Below are positions 44,428 through 55,560 of a DNA stretch of 64,000 bases, in pieces. Below the pieces are notes generated by a model that worked only from the letters and a program-made list of their open reading frames with translations, did no database searches and had not been told where the DNA came from. Each line of letters starts with the position of its first letter. The stretch's first letter is position 1. The position numbers and the translations under genes are program-made. The DNA is from Lamellibrachia columna (Eukaryota; Annelida; Polychaeta; Sabellida; Siboglinidae): positions 45,579,406 through 45,643,405 of the forward strand of contig OY759265.1 of assembly GCA_963662155.1 (NCBI GenBank). Direction: 5' to 3'.

Positions 44428-44840
44428 CGATCAGGCGATGTTATGTAACACACACACACGGCTCGCTTCGAATACGTCAGACAGTAAAAAAGAGGGGTGA
44501 ATCACGAGGACGGATCGAAAAACATGAGATTGCAACCAGGCATTCGGAGAACTACGCATTAACACGAAATGTTATGTAACACACACAGCTCGCTTCGAAT
44601 GCGTCAGACAGTAAAAAGAGGGGTGAATCACGAGCACGAGGATGGATCGAAAAACATGAGATTACAACCAGGCATTAACACGAAAACATTCAACAGGCAA
44701 CGCGCCAAGCTTACGAGATTGAACTGCGCAATACACGAAAACATTCACTCGATACCCAACGGGACAAGAGATGACTCAACGAACAACGTGCCAAGAGATG
44801 ACTGTGTACGGGGCGATAACAAACCAACTACGTAATAACA
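44428..44840 (+). repeat. Tandem repeat in the P3 early promoter region
   Basis: A unit of about 125 bp starting near CGATGTTATGTAACACACAC and GAAATGTTATGTAACACACA (44439 and 44570) occurs twice, sharing GAGGGGTGAATCACGAG and GGATCGAAAAACATGAGA. Possibly upstream regulatory sequence of the early unit. Confidence 0.7.
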
Positions 44841-44846
44841 GTCGAC

Positions 44847-44877
44847 TATAAAAGACAGGCGAGTGTTGGACAGGACA
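44847..44877 (+). promoter_or_regulatory. TATA + initiator of the P3 early unit
   Basis: TATAAAAG at 44847-44854, GACATTC near 44877; leader ATG at 44913. Confidence 0.6.
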
Positions 44878-44912
44878 TTCACAATTTGTTCGATATTCGA
44901 ATATACACGAAG

Positions 44913-45374
44913 ATGGCAGCCTCGCAACAGCAGAATACTGAGATGACTCTGTCAAAACTACAAAACGAGGTATGTGCTGGACGCTATGTCTTTAAACAGC
45001 CGTTAGTCATAACGGCATGCGGCGTACAAGTCAAGTACGTTTTTTATACCGCATGTTTGAAATGTCCCAAACGTGTCAGCAAGCACGGCTGTCCGACACA
45101 CGGATACCAACAACAAAGCGTGTGCAGATTTGCTCTGCGCCTCCTTTTCGTAGATGAAATAGGGAGTGAATGCTGGTGTACCTGTTTTGACGAAAACGCG
45201 GTTAAAATTTTAGGATTCACCGCAAACGACTACGCGAAGATGGAGACAGACGACGAACGCTATGAGGCGATGAACACACTGCGAGGCAGTCAGGTCATGG
45301 TCACCATTAGGAAACGCGTGACCAAAGAGTACGTGAATTACAACGTGGCAGAGATTGATGTAATAAACGTGTGA
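44913..45374 (+). CDS. RPA1 C-terminal-like ssDNA-binding protein, with shared leader (P3)
   Basis: 153 residues, intact. Leader MAASQQQNTEMTLSKLQNE (19 residues), then the OB/zinc-ribbon body: FYTACLKCPKR ... GCPTHGYQ, CRFALRLLFVDEIGSECW, CFDENAVKILGF, VMVTIRKR. Cx2C and Cx2H zinc ligands are kept. The valine codon after the leader is GTATGT, a strong splice donor in phase 0 (44970). Confidence 0.8.
   Translation: MAASQQQNTEMTLSKLQNEVCAGRYVFKQPLVITACGVQVKYVFYTACLKCPKRVSKHGCPTHGYQQQSVCRFALRLLFVDEIGSECWCTCFDENAVKILGFTANDYAKMETDDERYEAMNTLRGSQVMVTIRKRVTKEYVNYNVAEIDVINV
44970..44975 (+). promoter_or_regulatory. Conserved 5' splice donor after the leader (P3)
   Basis: GAG|GTATGT, phase 0, homologous to 509 in P1 and 59183 in P2. 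Confidence 0.65.
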
Positions 45375-45386
45375 ATTTGTTGACAG

Positions 45387-45923
45387 AACGATGCCTGTGA
45401 TGCGGCTTCGACGGACAGTGAAGTCGTCGACGGAAAAGCAAAGGTAAGGGACTGGTTAAAGGATAATAGTTGCGATGATTTATTCTCTCTCTCAGGTTCA
45501 CCGCCATCACTCATTGTGATAACATCAGACGAGGAGGAGGAGGATGTTGTCGCTTTAAGTGATGACGAAGATAGACCCGCTGTTGTATCTATAAACAACA
45601 ACAACAGCAGCAGTAGCAACAGCGGTGAGGACATGACGATGACGATACGTCGAATAGACGCCCTGATCGATCGTAGTGAATCCATGCGTATCGAACAGAA
45701 ATTTAACACAGCTGTAGAGAGCGCAGTTGTTCAGTACGCGTGTGACGAGGTGAATCGTGTAATGCATTTAGAAGACGATGAGTACATACCCTCAACTGCC
45801 TCGATCAAGGCTATCTTGAGGTGGGCGAGTATAGAAGTAATCACATATTGTTCGAACACGTGGTGGCAGGAACGTATGGCAGACAGGGTGAGAGAGGTGT
45901 TGATCGAACGACAAATGAACTGA
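45387..45923 (+). CDS. ORF2 body (predicted exon, P3)
   Basis: Starts right after acceptor TTTGTTGACAG (ends 45386), 12 bases past the RPA stop, and is open in phase 0 for 178 residues; it has no suitable ATG. Aligns with P1 ORF2: DGKAKVRDWLKDNS, SGSPPSLIVITSDEE, RIDALIDRSESM, CDEVNRVMHLEDDEYIPS, LRWASIEVITY. AAG|GTAAGG at 45441-45449 is the same possible second donor as in P1. Confidence 0.7.
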   Translation, partial: NDACDAASTDSEVVDGKAKVRDWLKDNSCDDLFSLSGSPPSLIVITSDEEEEDVVALSDDEDRPAVVSINNNNSSSSNSGEDMTMTIRRIDALIDRSESMRIEQKFNTAVESAVVQYACDEVNRVMHLEDDEYIPSTASIKAILRWASIEVITYCSNTWWQERMADRVREVLIERQMN

Positions 45924-45967
45924 TTTTTCTGTTGTATCGCATATGAATTGATCTTTCTGTTCGATAG

Positions 45968-46429
45968 ATCTACGAAGGTTGTGCGTTGTGTCGTATAAAG
46001 ACGGCGTACAAGAGAATGGCGGCATCGGACGATGACGATGACATCTCACCGATTGTAGCGGTGAAAAAAACGCCAGGTTGGATGTCACCGGCTTCGCCGG
46101 AAGCGGCTCCATCACCAACCACGTCGGATCCCGAGTCACTTCCACCGACGCTGTACGTTCTACCGAATGCCAGCGTTGTCGTAACGCCACACGAGAGCGT
46201 GGCGTTATTCAAGCCAGACACACCAAACGAAATGATGCCGGATGTTGCAGACATCGTTTTCGAGGAGGTTGTTGGCAACAAAATTATACACGAGTGTCTA
46301 AACAGTCATTCGTCTCTCGAGACGATAACGCGTGACATGTGTCAGGACATCGCTGCCGTTATAACGTCTACGGCGTGGCAGAAGGAAATTCGACGTCAAA
46401 TTCTACTTACACGTCCGCAGTTGAAATGA
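45968..46429 (+). CDS. ORF3 body (predicted exon, P3)
   Basis: Begins in phase 0 after acceptor CTGTTCGATAG (ends 45967); the sequence before its ATG (46016) still aligns with P1 (RIKTAYKRMAAS against QLQNAYKRDLAA), so the upstream part is coding. Contains DDDDD, a Pro/Ser-rich middle, LYVLPNASVVVTP and a helical C-terminus. Function unknown. Confidence 0.65.
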   Translation: MYEGCALCRIKTAYKRMAASDDDDDISPIVAVKKTPGWMSPASPEAAPSPTTSDPESLPPTLYVLPNASVVVTPHESVALFKPDTPNEMMPDVADIVFEEVVGNKIIHECLNSHSSLETITRDMCQDIAAVITSTAWQKEIRRQILLTRPQLK

Positions 46430-47300
46430 ACACTGTCGAAACGAACATTCTACTGTTCTTAGTTGAATATAACCACTCTTAGTTGCTATGAAATGAACAT
46501 TCTATATAACCACTGTTCTTAGTTGAATAGTTTGAATATTTTAATTTGAACTAGTTGAATATATGCTTTGACGTTATGAAATGAACATTCTATATACATG
46601 AATATAACCACTCTTAATTTGAGCTAGTTGAATATATGCTTTGACGTTATGAAATGAACATTCTATAACCGCTGTTGAACGTATTTGTAACGAGTCGAGA
46701 CTGATTTCTTGTTGTGTGTTAATTGAATATAACCACTCTTAATTTGAGCTAGTTGAATATATGCTTTGACGTTATGAAATGAACATTCTCTAACCGCTGT
46801 TGAACGTATTTGTAACGAGTCGAGACTGCTTTCTTGTTGTGTGTTAATTGAATATAACCACTCTTAATTTGAGCTAGTTGAATATATGCTTTGACGTTAT
46901 GAAATGAACATTCTATAACCGCTGTTGAACGTATTTGTAACGAGTCGAGACTGCTTTCTTGTTGTGTGTTAATATATATCTCTACAGAAAAGACTTATAA
47001 TCAGCATAATCATCAACATAACCTCCGTCGTGGTGTAACAACCCACAAGTTATTCTAGCCACTGCCGCATCGATAATCGATCGTAAGCTAGGAGTCACTG
47101 TCGTGGTCATAAAGACCCACAAACTCGCATGACATCGTCATCATCACATAAGTTGAATCGTAGTATAATGTGTATTGACATACAACATGAAACAAATGTA
47201 TTGACATACGTCGTAATGAATCGTAGTATAATGTGTATTGATTGACATACAACATGAAACAAATGTATTGACATACGTCATAATAAAAAAAAATGATCAT
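46430..47300 (+). repeat. 3' flank of P3 early unit: 125-bp tandem repeat, stem-loop block, poly(A) signal
   Basis: Units of 125 bp (TATGCTTTGACGTTATGAAA marks 46636, 46761, 46886) repeat about three times. The conserved block CCTCCGTCGTGGTGTAACAA ... TCGTAAGCTAGG follows (47024-47130), then TACGTCGTAATGAATCGTAG-like repeats and AATAAA (47282-47287). No mini-exons like those of P1 were found. Confidence 0.7.
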
Positions 47301-47439
47301 CACATAAGTTGAATCGTAGTCTCTTTCGTGCCTCTGTTACGAGCCCTTCCAATTAGCGAACGTCACGGTGACATAGGAATGGAGGACCTGTAAAAAAAAT
47401 ATTTGAACCATTGAGTAACAGTGACCATATGCAATTGAA

Positions 47440-47887
47440 TGTTGGAATATTCCATCCGGTGTCGCCACCGTACGGTCCTGTATAGATACAGTGGCGCTAT
47501 CTGGACGAAGGACCTCGCAGTCCATTCGGTGGCGCCACCGTACGGACCTGTATAGATAGAGTACCTGTAACGAAGGACCTCGCAGTCCATTCGGTGTCGC
47601 CACCGTACGGTTCTGTATAGATATACAGTGGCGCTATCTGGACGAAGGACCTCGCAGTCCATTTGGTGGCGTCACCGTGCGGTTCTGTATAGATATATAT
47701 ATATATTATAACGAGAGGTATGCAATTGAATGTTGAAATATTCTATCCGATGTCACCACCGTACGGTCCTGTATAGATAGAGTGGTGCTACCGGGACGAA
47801 GGACCTCGCAGTCCGTTCGGTGGCGCTATCGTACGGTTCTGTATAGATAGAGTGGCACCACCTGTAACGAAGGACCGTTCGGTGTCG
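47440..47887 (+). repeat. Tandem repeat upstream of the P3 polymerase promoter
   Basis: Units of roughly 65-75 bp with GAAGGACCTCGCAGTCC, CCACCGTACGG and CTGTATAGATA, about five imperfect copies. Spacer between early and late units. Confidence 0.75.
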
Positions 47888-47922
47888 TATATATATATTA
47901 TAACGAGAGGTAATATCTGTCA
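47888..47922 (+). promoter_or_regulatory. TATA + initiator upstream of P3 polymerase
   Basis: TATATATATATTATAA followed by TCAGTTGTAG with A at 47922; ATG at 47937. Confidence 0.7.
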
Positions 47923-47936
47923 GTTGTAGACGAATC

Positions 47937-50900
47937 ATGAAACGTTATCTATGTCGCCACTGCGGTCTCGCCCTCGATACGTATGCGGAGCTACAACGTC
48001 ACGTAGAGAGTCATTCGACACCGTCGGTGAACGAGCATTCTTATTCGATAGCACCATCAATAGCGACACCACCTAGCAACCGTGCAAAGAAAACGAAATA
48101 CTCGTGTAAATGCAATGTGACATTCGTAAGATGGGACCATCTACAGCATCACGTAAGAACAGCATGTCGTCTTACAAAAGTCTATACGTGTGCGAAATGT
48201 GGAAGGAATTTCAATAAACGTTTCAACCTGACCAGACACACGTGTATCAAACCACCACCACCACCACCACCACCTCCGAAGAGATCAAACGTGGAAGACA
48301 CCACATCCCATCATCCACTAGTTACTGACGAAGACCCCGTCGACCCATCCGCTCGACTTCCCTTCGCTGACACCCTGTCGACGGAACTGCTAGATGTTGT
48401 TCGAGCGCACTGGTCGACCATAAGGTCACGCGTGACGAGAGGACCTCTCCAGTGCAGGTACGATTACAGATTAACCACGGTAGACACGACCGTTCTAGAG
48501 ACGCCTTTGAAGAAAATGTACCAGGAACAGACCAACGCCTTCAAGATTAACCTCAGTTACGGGTTCGTACTGAGGAACAAGAACACGGATCGATACAAGT
48601 ACTATCATTCCTCGTGCAATTGCTGTGGACGATACCTGGACGAACCCAGTCTCATCACCAACAGCGAGGATTTTGATGACTTTCTCGAACGCATCCGAGA
48701 AACCGACGTCTTGCAGTGGGCTCTCAATCAAAGGCCTGATTCTGCGTGGGGGTGCGAACTCGTGACCAATGTCACATTCTTCGTTAACCGCGTCATCGAT
48801 CATCCGATAGGATGCGTAAACATGATCCCTCTTCCAGTCTACGTCAAGAAGAACAGAGCCATCATAGGTCTGGAAAAGGAACCCAACCAAAACAAGAGGT
48901 ACGGTGATAACCTGTGTCTCTTCCGATGTCTGGCCCTGCATCGAGGATGCGATCGAAATCGACTGGAACCGGAGGTAAAGACGCTGTACGAGACTTACGC
49001 TCAAGACGGGATACCCATGGAAAAATTTGCCGGAATTGCGATGAAAGACCTCTATCGAGTAGAGACGACGTTCCAGACGAACGTGTGCGTGTACAGTCTC
49101 GTCAAACCGGACGGAGAGGACGAACAGTCGACTGCAGAACTCGTCCGACGATCGATGTGTAAATATCCTACCACGCTCTACCTCAATCTTTATGAGACGC
49201 ATTTCTCCTTCATCCAGGATAGACGCATGTACTGTCACTCGTACAGATGTCGGAAATGCAACTCGTTATGGACACACGCATGGAAGCTACGTCAGCACGA
49301 GAGCACGTGTACGGGAGGTGTGCGTCGAGTCTTTCCTGGAGGTGTGTATCATTCGACTCCGTCGATATTCGAACGACTGGACGACGAGAACATCCGAGTA
49401 GCCGAATCGTTGCGGTACTATCCGTACCGAGCCACCTTCGACTTTGAGTGTTGGTTCGATACCGAACACCTTCCGTCTGACAGTGACCAGATTCATTGGG
49501 TTGCGCGTCACGTCCCGCTGAGCGTCAGCGTGGCCTCCAACGTACCAGGACACGAGCAAGTGACATGCATCGTCACGGACGGAGACACCAACAAGTTGGT
49601 GATCGACATGATGACCATTCTGATATCGATGAGTGACGCCGCGTACGACAACATCAAAGACTCGTACGAGAACGTGTTGGAGCAACTCGCAGAAGCAATG
49701 ACACAATGGGACGTCCAAAAGGAGACTATGAGAGAGGCCGACAAGAAGAAGAAGAAATCTCGACGTGCAAAAAATCCATACAAAAAGCTGATGGATCAAC
49801 TGTATGGATGGATGCGTCAGTTACCCGTCGTCGGGTTCAATTCGGGTCAGTACGATCTCAATGTTATCAAACAGTTCCTCGTACCCTACTTCCTATCCGC
49901 GACAAAGACAGAGGAACAAGAAGAGAGGAAGCAAGAGGAAGAAGAGAAAGAGGGTATCGGATCGTTTTTCGTCATCAAGCGCAACAACACTTTCATGTGT
50001 CTTTCGACAGATCAGCTGAAATTCCTAGACATGACCAACTACATAGCCCCCGGGTTCAGTTACGACAAGTATCTGAAAGCGTACGGATGCGAGGTGACGA
50101 AAGGTCATTTCCCGTACGAGTACATGAATCGGCTGGAGAAGCTCAACGACACCGTTCTACCGTCGAAAGAGGCTTTCTTCAGTCGACTGAAGAACGAAGG
50201 TATTTCCGACGAGGATTACGCAAGTTGTCAGGAGGCTTGGTGCGACAACGACATGACGACCTTGCGAGACTTTCTCGTCTGGTACAACAACAGGGACGTG
50301 GTTCCCTTTCTGCAGGCAATCGACAGACAGTTTGATTTCTATCAACAGCGTGGAATAGACATGTTCAAACAAGGCATCAGCGTACCCGGTCTGACCCTGC
50401 GGTATCTGTTCAACGACCTTCCTGAGAAGACCAAGGTTGTTTCTTCCACGGTTGTCAGTGCACCCGAGAAGAGGTCAATTCCGTCAACGGGAGACCCATG
50501 AGCGAACTGCTCGACGAGACCCGACAGACCACCGCCTACCTACGTCAATTCGTCAAGGTCGTCGAGCTGTGGGAATGCGAGTGGAAAGAGATGAGACGAA
50601 ATCCGATCGTAAAACGGTGTCTGGACGCTGCATTTCCCCGACGTCGACACGTTCGGTGGACGATGACGTCGCAACAGATTCTGAGCGGTGTGCGTGCTGG
50701 AACCGTGTTCGGCATGATCGAGTGCGACATTCGAGTACCGGAAGAACTACGCGAGTACTTTGCCGAGATGCAGCCCGTGTTCAAGAACATCCGTTTGATG
50801 CGCGAGGATCTCGGTCCGTTCATGCATCGATACGCCGAAACGCACAACATCATGACGACTCCGAGGCGCAAGCTCGTGGGCAGTTATTACGGCGATAAGA

Positions 50901-51907
50901 TATTGCTCGCCACGCCTCTGTTGCGATGGTATCTGGACCACGGTCTCGAGGTGTTGCACGTCTATCAGGTCATCGAGTACGATCCGATTCCGTGCTTCCG
51001 ACGATTCGGCGATGCCGTATCCAAGGCCAGACGCGAGGGAGACGTCCACCGAGACAGAACCATCATCGCGGATACCATGAAGTTGCTGGGGAATTCGGGT
51101 TACGGAAAGACCATCACCAACGTGGACCGACATCGCGACGTCAACTACTGCACGGAGAAGGCGGCATCGTGCATGATCAACGATAAACGCTTCCGATAAC
51201 TCGACATCATCATCGACGATGCGTACGAGATAGAGATGCGCAAGAGAACCGTCACGTACGCACTACCCGTACACGTGGGATTCTTCGTTCTGCAGTACGC
51301 CAAGATGCGCATGTTGCAGTTCTATTACGACTTCATCGACAGATACGTGGAGCGTCCTCTGTTTCAGTACTGCGAGATGGATACGGACAGCGCCTATTTG
51401 GCCTTGGCTCACGAGTCCGTCGATGTTCTCGTGACCCCTGCACTCCGATATCATTATTTCCGACATCGTTCCGAATGGCTCCCGTCCGAATGTTGCGACG
51501 AGCATCGGGACGAGTACGTGCGCTGTCGACTCGCCGATAGACCGTGGATCGGAGACAAGGAGTGTTGCAAGGCGCGACGAGCGTTCGACAAGAGGACACC
51601 GGGACTGTTCAAGGTAGAGTGGTCAGGTGACGGATTCGTGGGGTTGTGCAGCAAGACGTACTATTGTTTCGGAACCACCGACAAGTACAGCACCAAAGGT
51701 CTGAGCAAACGTCACAACACCATCGACAAGGAGACGTTCCTGGAGGTGCTCACCAACCGCCGGAGCGGAAGTGGAAAGAACCTCGGGTTCCGGGTGCATA
51801 AATCAACCGTGCTGACGTACGTGCAGGAGCGAGCGGCTCTCACCTACTTCTATGCCAAACGAGTGGTGCACGAGGACGGACTGAGCACGGGTCCGACGGA
51901 CGTGTAG
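47937..51907 (+). pseudogene. P3 zinc-finger/DNA polymerase B, inactivated
   Basis: The first 840 codons are intact: three zinc fingers (CRHCG, YSCKC, YTCAKCGRNFNKRFNLTRH), a poly-Pro linker, and exonuclease motifs DFECWFD, GFNSGQYDLN and YNNRDV. At about 50433 roughly 430 bp are missing relative to P1, removing motif A, and the frame shifts. A TAA at 51197-51199 lies after NDKRFR. The C-terminal frame keeps EMDTDSAY. Without motif A it cannot polymerise. Confidence 0.92.
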
Positions 51908-51945
51908 ATAAGGTGATGCGATCCGATCGTCTGTCATAATCGATC

Positions 51946-52550
51946 ATGAACGCGCAATGGAAACATCCCTTCACGTGCATCGTCGCCGGACCGACGTTAT
52001 GCGGCAAGAGCACGTTCGTGACGCGTCTGTTCCGTCACGCCGCTGCAATGATCGATCCACCTCCCGAAAACATCACGTGGTGTTACGGAGAATGGCAAGA
52101 GGCTTACGCAACGACGGACTTGACTCACTTGCGGTTCGAGGAAGGGTTACCAACGGAGGCCATGTTCGATTCGACGAAGAGGAACCTCATCGTCATAGAC
52201 GATCTCATGACGGAAACGGACGAACGGGTCACAACCTTGTTCACTAAAAAAAGTCATCACAGGAACACGTCCGTGCTGTATCTCGTGCAGAACCTGTTCT
52301 CTAACAACAAGGAGCATCGCACCATCAGTCTTAACACCCACTACATGGTTGTGTTCAAGAACCCACGCGACGCAACGTCGATGTCGCACTTGGCGCGAAA
52401 TTCGCGCTAGACGCTTTTAAAGACGCCACGTCGATACCTCACGGTTATCTATTGGTCGATCTCAAACAGGACACGCCCGAGGACATGCGTCTGCGCGCGT
52501 GTATCTTTCCCGACGACGACGTGCAATACGTGTACCTACCGAAGGTATAA
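51946..52550 (+). pseudogene. P3 packaging ATPase, frameshifted
   Basis: Start MNAQWKHPFTC; Walker A AGPTLCGKST and Walker B NLIVIDDLM are intact. A deletion near 52400 (after SHLAR) shifts the frame, and the last 50 residues are read out of frame. The stop codon region still holds the TATA box of the next gene. Confidence 0.88.
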
Positions 52551-52578
52551 AAGACCGAACGCGTGAATCGTCTCTTCA
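52546..52578 (+). promoter_or_regulatory. TATA + initiator overlapping the P3 ATPase stop
   Basis: TATAAAA 52546-52552 and TCATTC with A at 52578. Confidence 0.65.
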
Positions 52579-52586
52579 TTCGCACC

Positions 52587-52955
52587 ATGTCTGCTCTGGT
52601 GAAGAAACACATTTTGTGCATACAGACTCTGGCCAGTTACAAGAACAACAAAGTGAAAAAGGCCATCATCGCCAACGCCGACGCCCATCTGCTGTGTGCA
52701 CTAGCCGAGTGTGCCTACAACATACTAAAGAAGAACATTCCGTTGACTCCGATACAGAGACGACATTTGAATAAATACAAGACGAACTTACGCAAGTTGG
52801 CTCAGAAAAGAACGTCGACAGTCGAAAGAAGACGTCTCTTGTTGCGACCGCAAGTCGGCAAGGGACAGAGCGGAGGTTTCCTATCGGCCTTCCTAGCACC
52901 GTTGGCGAGTTCGGTCTTTCTACCCTTGCTTCGCGAGGTGCCGTTCAAGAAGTAG
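52587..52955 (+). CDS. Conserved basic Polinton protein (P3)
   Basis: 122 residues, same length as in P1: KKAIIANADAHLLCALAECA core and GGFLSAFLAPLASSVFLPLL tail. Intact. Confidence 0.75.
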   Translation: MSALVKKHILCIQTLASYKNNKVKKAIIANADAHLLCALAECAYNILKKNIPLTPIQRRHLNKYKTNLRKLAQKRTSTVERRRLLLRPQVGKGQSGGFLSAFLAPLASSVFLPLLREVPFKK

Positions 52956-52959
52956 AGAC

Positions 52960-53235
52960 ATGGAACACGCACGCAAGATGGTCTTGATGGATCCGCGAGT
53001 GTTGGACACGTTGCGTTCACCACCTCCCCCAACGGACACCGTAGGTAAGAAGGTGCAAGCCCTCGATGACGAGATGAAGACCATCCTCGATAGAAAGGAC
53101 CTCGACGACGGGACCAAGGTCACGTTGTATAATCAGGTGTTGCAACGATACAACGTCCTGGTCGATAAACGCGTCAAGGAACCGATACGCGCTCTTATAC
53201 AACGGACGTTATTCGACCTATGGCTTCGCGGCTAG
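52960..53235 (+). pseudogene. P3 GSNVVDL-type protein, truncated by a 0.9-kb deletion
   Basis: Reads MEHARKMVLMDPRVLDTL to KRVKEPIRA and then jumps into the last residues of the small membrane protein (LIQRTLFDLWLRG). The GSNVVDL body and both small membrane ORFs of P1 are deleted. Confidence 0.85.
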
Positions 53236-53372
53236 ACTGTTGTTCCGTCGCTACCGTCGTGGGCACGATAACGTGCGTCCTACTATACGTCGGCGTACTC
53301 CTCGTCGTTCGTCAGTGCTCCGGAGTCGTCAACGACACCACCGTCGTCAACGCGTCGAACCTGCTGTTTTAA
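53220..53372 (+). CDS. P3 mini membrane glycoprotein
   Basis: 50 residues: MASRLDCCSVATVVGTITCV... one transmembrane helix, RQC, tail with sequons NDT and NAS. Stop and integrase start overlap as TAATG. Spared by the deletion just upstream. Confidence 0.65.
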   Translation: MASRLDCCSVATVVGTITCVLLYVGVLLVVRQCSGVVNDTTVVNASNLLF

Positions 53373-54424
53373 TGGCTCCGAAGAGTCTGAAGAAGGTCTA
53401 CTTCGATCCGAAACGGGTAGGAAGTTACGGCGGAGTCGATGTCTTACGACGCGTCACGCACGCGCCTCGGAAAATAGTCGCGCAATGGTTGTCGGAACAG
53501 GACGCCTACAGTCTACACAAGCCGGTGAGACGGCGTTTCAAGAGACGATGCGTCATCGTGGGTGGTATGAACCAACAGTGGCAGGCCGATCTCGTCGACC
53601 TGACGACGTTGAAAGACGACAACGACGGTATGACCTTTCTCCTCACGATAATCGACGTCTTTTCGAAACGAGCCAGGTGCATTCCTATACCGAACAAGTC
53701 CGCTGCATCGATGGTCACGGCGCTGCAAATCGCGTTCGCAGACGACCGACCACAGACGCTGCAAACGGATCAGGGAATGGAATTTCTGAATAAATCCGTT
53801 CAGGCATTCTTTAAGAAACGCGGCGTTCATCACTTCTCCACGCACAACGCGGAGACGAAGGCGAGCATCGTGGAACGATTCAACAGAACGTTGAAGACGC
53901 ACATGTGGCGCTACTTCACGAAACTTCAGACGTGGCTTTACATCGACGTCCTTCCAGACCTGGTGCGAACGTACAACGACACCCGCCACCGCAGCATCGG
54001 TATGGCTCCGTCGCGGGTCAATGCAAAGAATCAAGAAAAGGTGTGGCAACGTCTGTACGGACACGCCGGTAAGGGCGTTCCCAAGTTCAACGTGTCGGAT
54101 CGCGTGCGCATCAGCAAGTACAAAGGCACGTTCGAAAAGGGCTACGAGACGAACTGGAGCGAAGAGGTGTTCACCGTACACGAAGTTCATTCCTCCGAAC
54201 CGCCCGTGTACCGCCTGCGGGACGATCTCGGCGACGTGCTGGACGGCACCTTCTACGAACTGGAGCTGCAGAAAGTGTCGGTACCGGCCGATAAAGTGTA
54301 CCGCGTCGAATCGGTGATGCAGCGTCGTAAGGTCGGCGGACGAACGGAGGCTTTGGTGAAATGGTTCGGATATCCGTCCAAATTCAACAGTTGGATCGAT
54401 GCCAAGGCACTCACTCCTCTATAA
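53372..54424 (+). CDS. Polinton integrase with chromodomain (P3)
   Basis: 350 residues, intact. WQADLVDLTTLK, QTDQGMEFLN and IVERFNRTLK hold the DDE triad; the C-terminal VYRVESVMQRRK ... ALVKWFGY ... NSWIDAKAL chromodomain is complete. Last codons include TATAAAG. Confidence 0.94.
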   Translation: MAPKSLKKVYFDPKRVGSYGGVDVLRRVTHAPRKIVAQWLSEQDAYSLHKPVRRRFKRRCVIVGGMNQQWQADLVDLTTLKDDNDGMTFLLTIIDVFSKRARCIPIPNKSAASMVTALQIAFADDRPQTLQTDQGMEFLNKSVQAFFKKRGVHHFSTHNAETKASIVERFNRTLKTHMWRYFTKLQTWLYIDVLPDLVRTYNDTRHRSIGMAPSRVNAKNQEKVWQRLYGHAGKGVPKFNVSDRVRISKYKGTFEKGYETNWSEEVFTVHEVHSSEPPVYRLRDDLGDVLDGTFYELELQKVSVPADKVYRVESVMQRRKVGGRTEALVKWFGYPSKFNSWIDAKALTPL

Positions 54425-54453
54425 AGACTAGCAGCGCGTAGGACAGCTCGTCA
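54420..54453 (+). promoter_or_regulatory. TATA + initiator at the P3 integrase end
   Basis: TATAAAG (54420-54426), TCATTA with A at 54453. Confidence 0.65.
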
Positions 54454-54455
54454 TT

Positions 54456-54746
54456 ATGTCATCGCAAGACACGACGCCGCAGACCGTCACCGCTGTCATA
54501 GAGGAGGAGGAGGAGGATTGTACCGATACGTCGAACGACAGTACTCCTTGGCATCTGTTCGGCACCGAGTGTCCCAAAGAGGAGATAGTATTTCTGTGTC
54601 AGGTCGTCATCTTATACACGGTCATCGTGATAAGCATCTACAACCTAACTGTAGGTCACGGCGATTATAATCTGTGGACGGCTCTGTTGAGTAGTTCGTT
54701 GGGTTACCTGCTACCCAATCCCACGTTGAGACGTAATGGCGACTGA
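54456..54746 (+). CDS. Single-pass membrane protein (P3)
   Basis: 96 residues, shorter acidic N-terminus than P1; CPKEEIVFLCQVVILYTVIV helix and NLWTALLSSSLGYLLPNP tail are kept. Overlaps the penton gene by 11 bases. Confidence 0.75.
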   Translation: MSSQDTTPQTVTAVIEEEEEDCTDTSNDSTPWHLFGTECPKEEIVFLCQVVILYTVIVISIYNLTVGHGDYNLWTALLSSSLGYLLPNPTLRRNGD

Positions 54747-55560
54747 TTTCTACATGACGCTGCCTAGCAACGCTTCCATGAAGACGCACCCCGACAACAC
54801 CTTGACCCATTACGTCACGGACTTACCTCAACGCATCGATCTGACCGGCGAGTGGGAGTGTGGGTTGTCAGATTTCCAGTATCCGCACACTTGGTACAAC
54901 GTCACAGAGGACGATGTCTGGTTATTCCTCTACGAGGTCGATGAGCCGGACGTGACCCGACGTTCGAAGTTGTCGTGTGGGTATTACGACGATCCGTTAA
55001 CATTGATGTATCACATCAACAAGGGACTGTACCGTCTGTGGTCGGAGAAGACACGGGCTCAAATGAGCTACAGTTCCGTTACTCAAAAAATGACGTTGCA
55101 CACGACACCGAACACCGTATTCATCACACCGAACCACAGTTCGATAACGTCCATGTTAGGTTTCCGCACACCCATAATCATCGAGCGGGAGACTGAGGAG
55201 GTTACGTCTTTCTCCGTCGACAACCCTTCCGACTCCTCGTATCCCTTCCACATCGAAGCCGACGATGTGGTGAACATGACGCAGGGGTTCAATACTCTAT
55301 ACGTCTACACGGACATCGTGGAGTCTCGTATAGTGGGTGATACTCTCGCGCCTCTGTTACGAACCCTTCCGGTTAGTGGACGTCACGGCGACATACTATC
55401 CGATCGTTTCACTAACATTCACTACGTACCTCTGTTGCGCTCGACCTTCCACACGATCGAGATGGATATAAGAGACGACATGGGTCGACGCGTACCATTC
55501 GAATACGGCAGAGTGACGGTGACGCTTCATTTTCGTCGACGCAAGACCGGACTGTTCTGA
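54736..55560 (+). CDS. Penton-like minor capsid protein (P3)
   Basis: 274 residues, intact; FYMTLPSNASM, LTGEWECGLSDFQYPHTW and the RVPFEYGRVTVTLHFRR end. The middle (about residues 135-170) is the most diverged from P1. Confidence 0.87.
   Translation: MATDFYMTLPSNASMKTHPDNTLTHYVTDLPQRIDLTGEWECGLSDFQYPHTWYNVTEDDVWLFLYEVDEPDVTRRSKLSCGYYDDPLTLMYHINKGLYRLWSEKTRAQMSYSSVTQKMTLHTTPNTVFITPNHSSITSMLGFRTPIIIERETEEVTSFSVDNPSDSSYPFHIEADDVVNMTQGFNTLYVYTDIVESRIVGDTLAPLLRTLPVSGRHGDILSDRFTNIHYVPLLRSTFHTIEMDIRDDMGRRVPFEYGRVTVTLHFRRRKTGLF

Noticed and set aside
44847..44854. Reading the early TATA boxes as chance AT runs
   Set aside because: Spacing to an initiator-like site and to the ATG is similar in P1 and P3, so they were kept.
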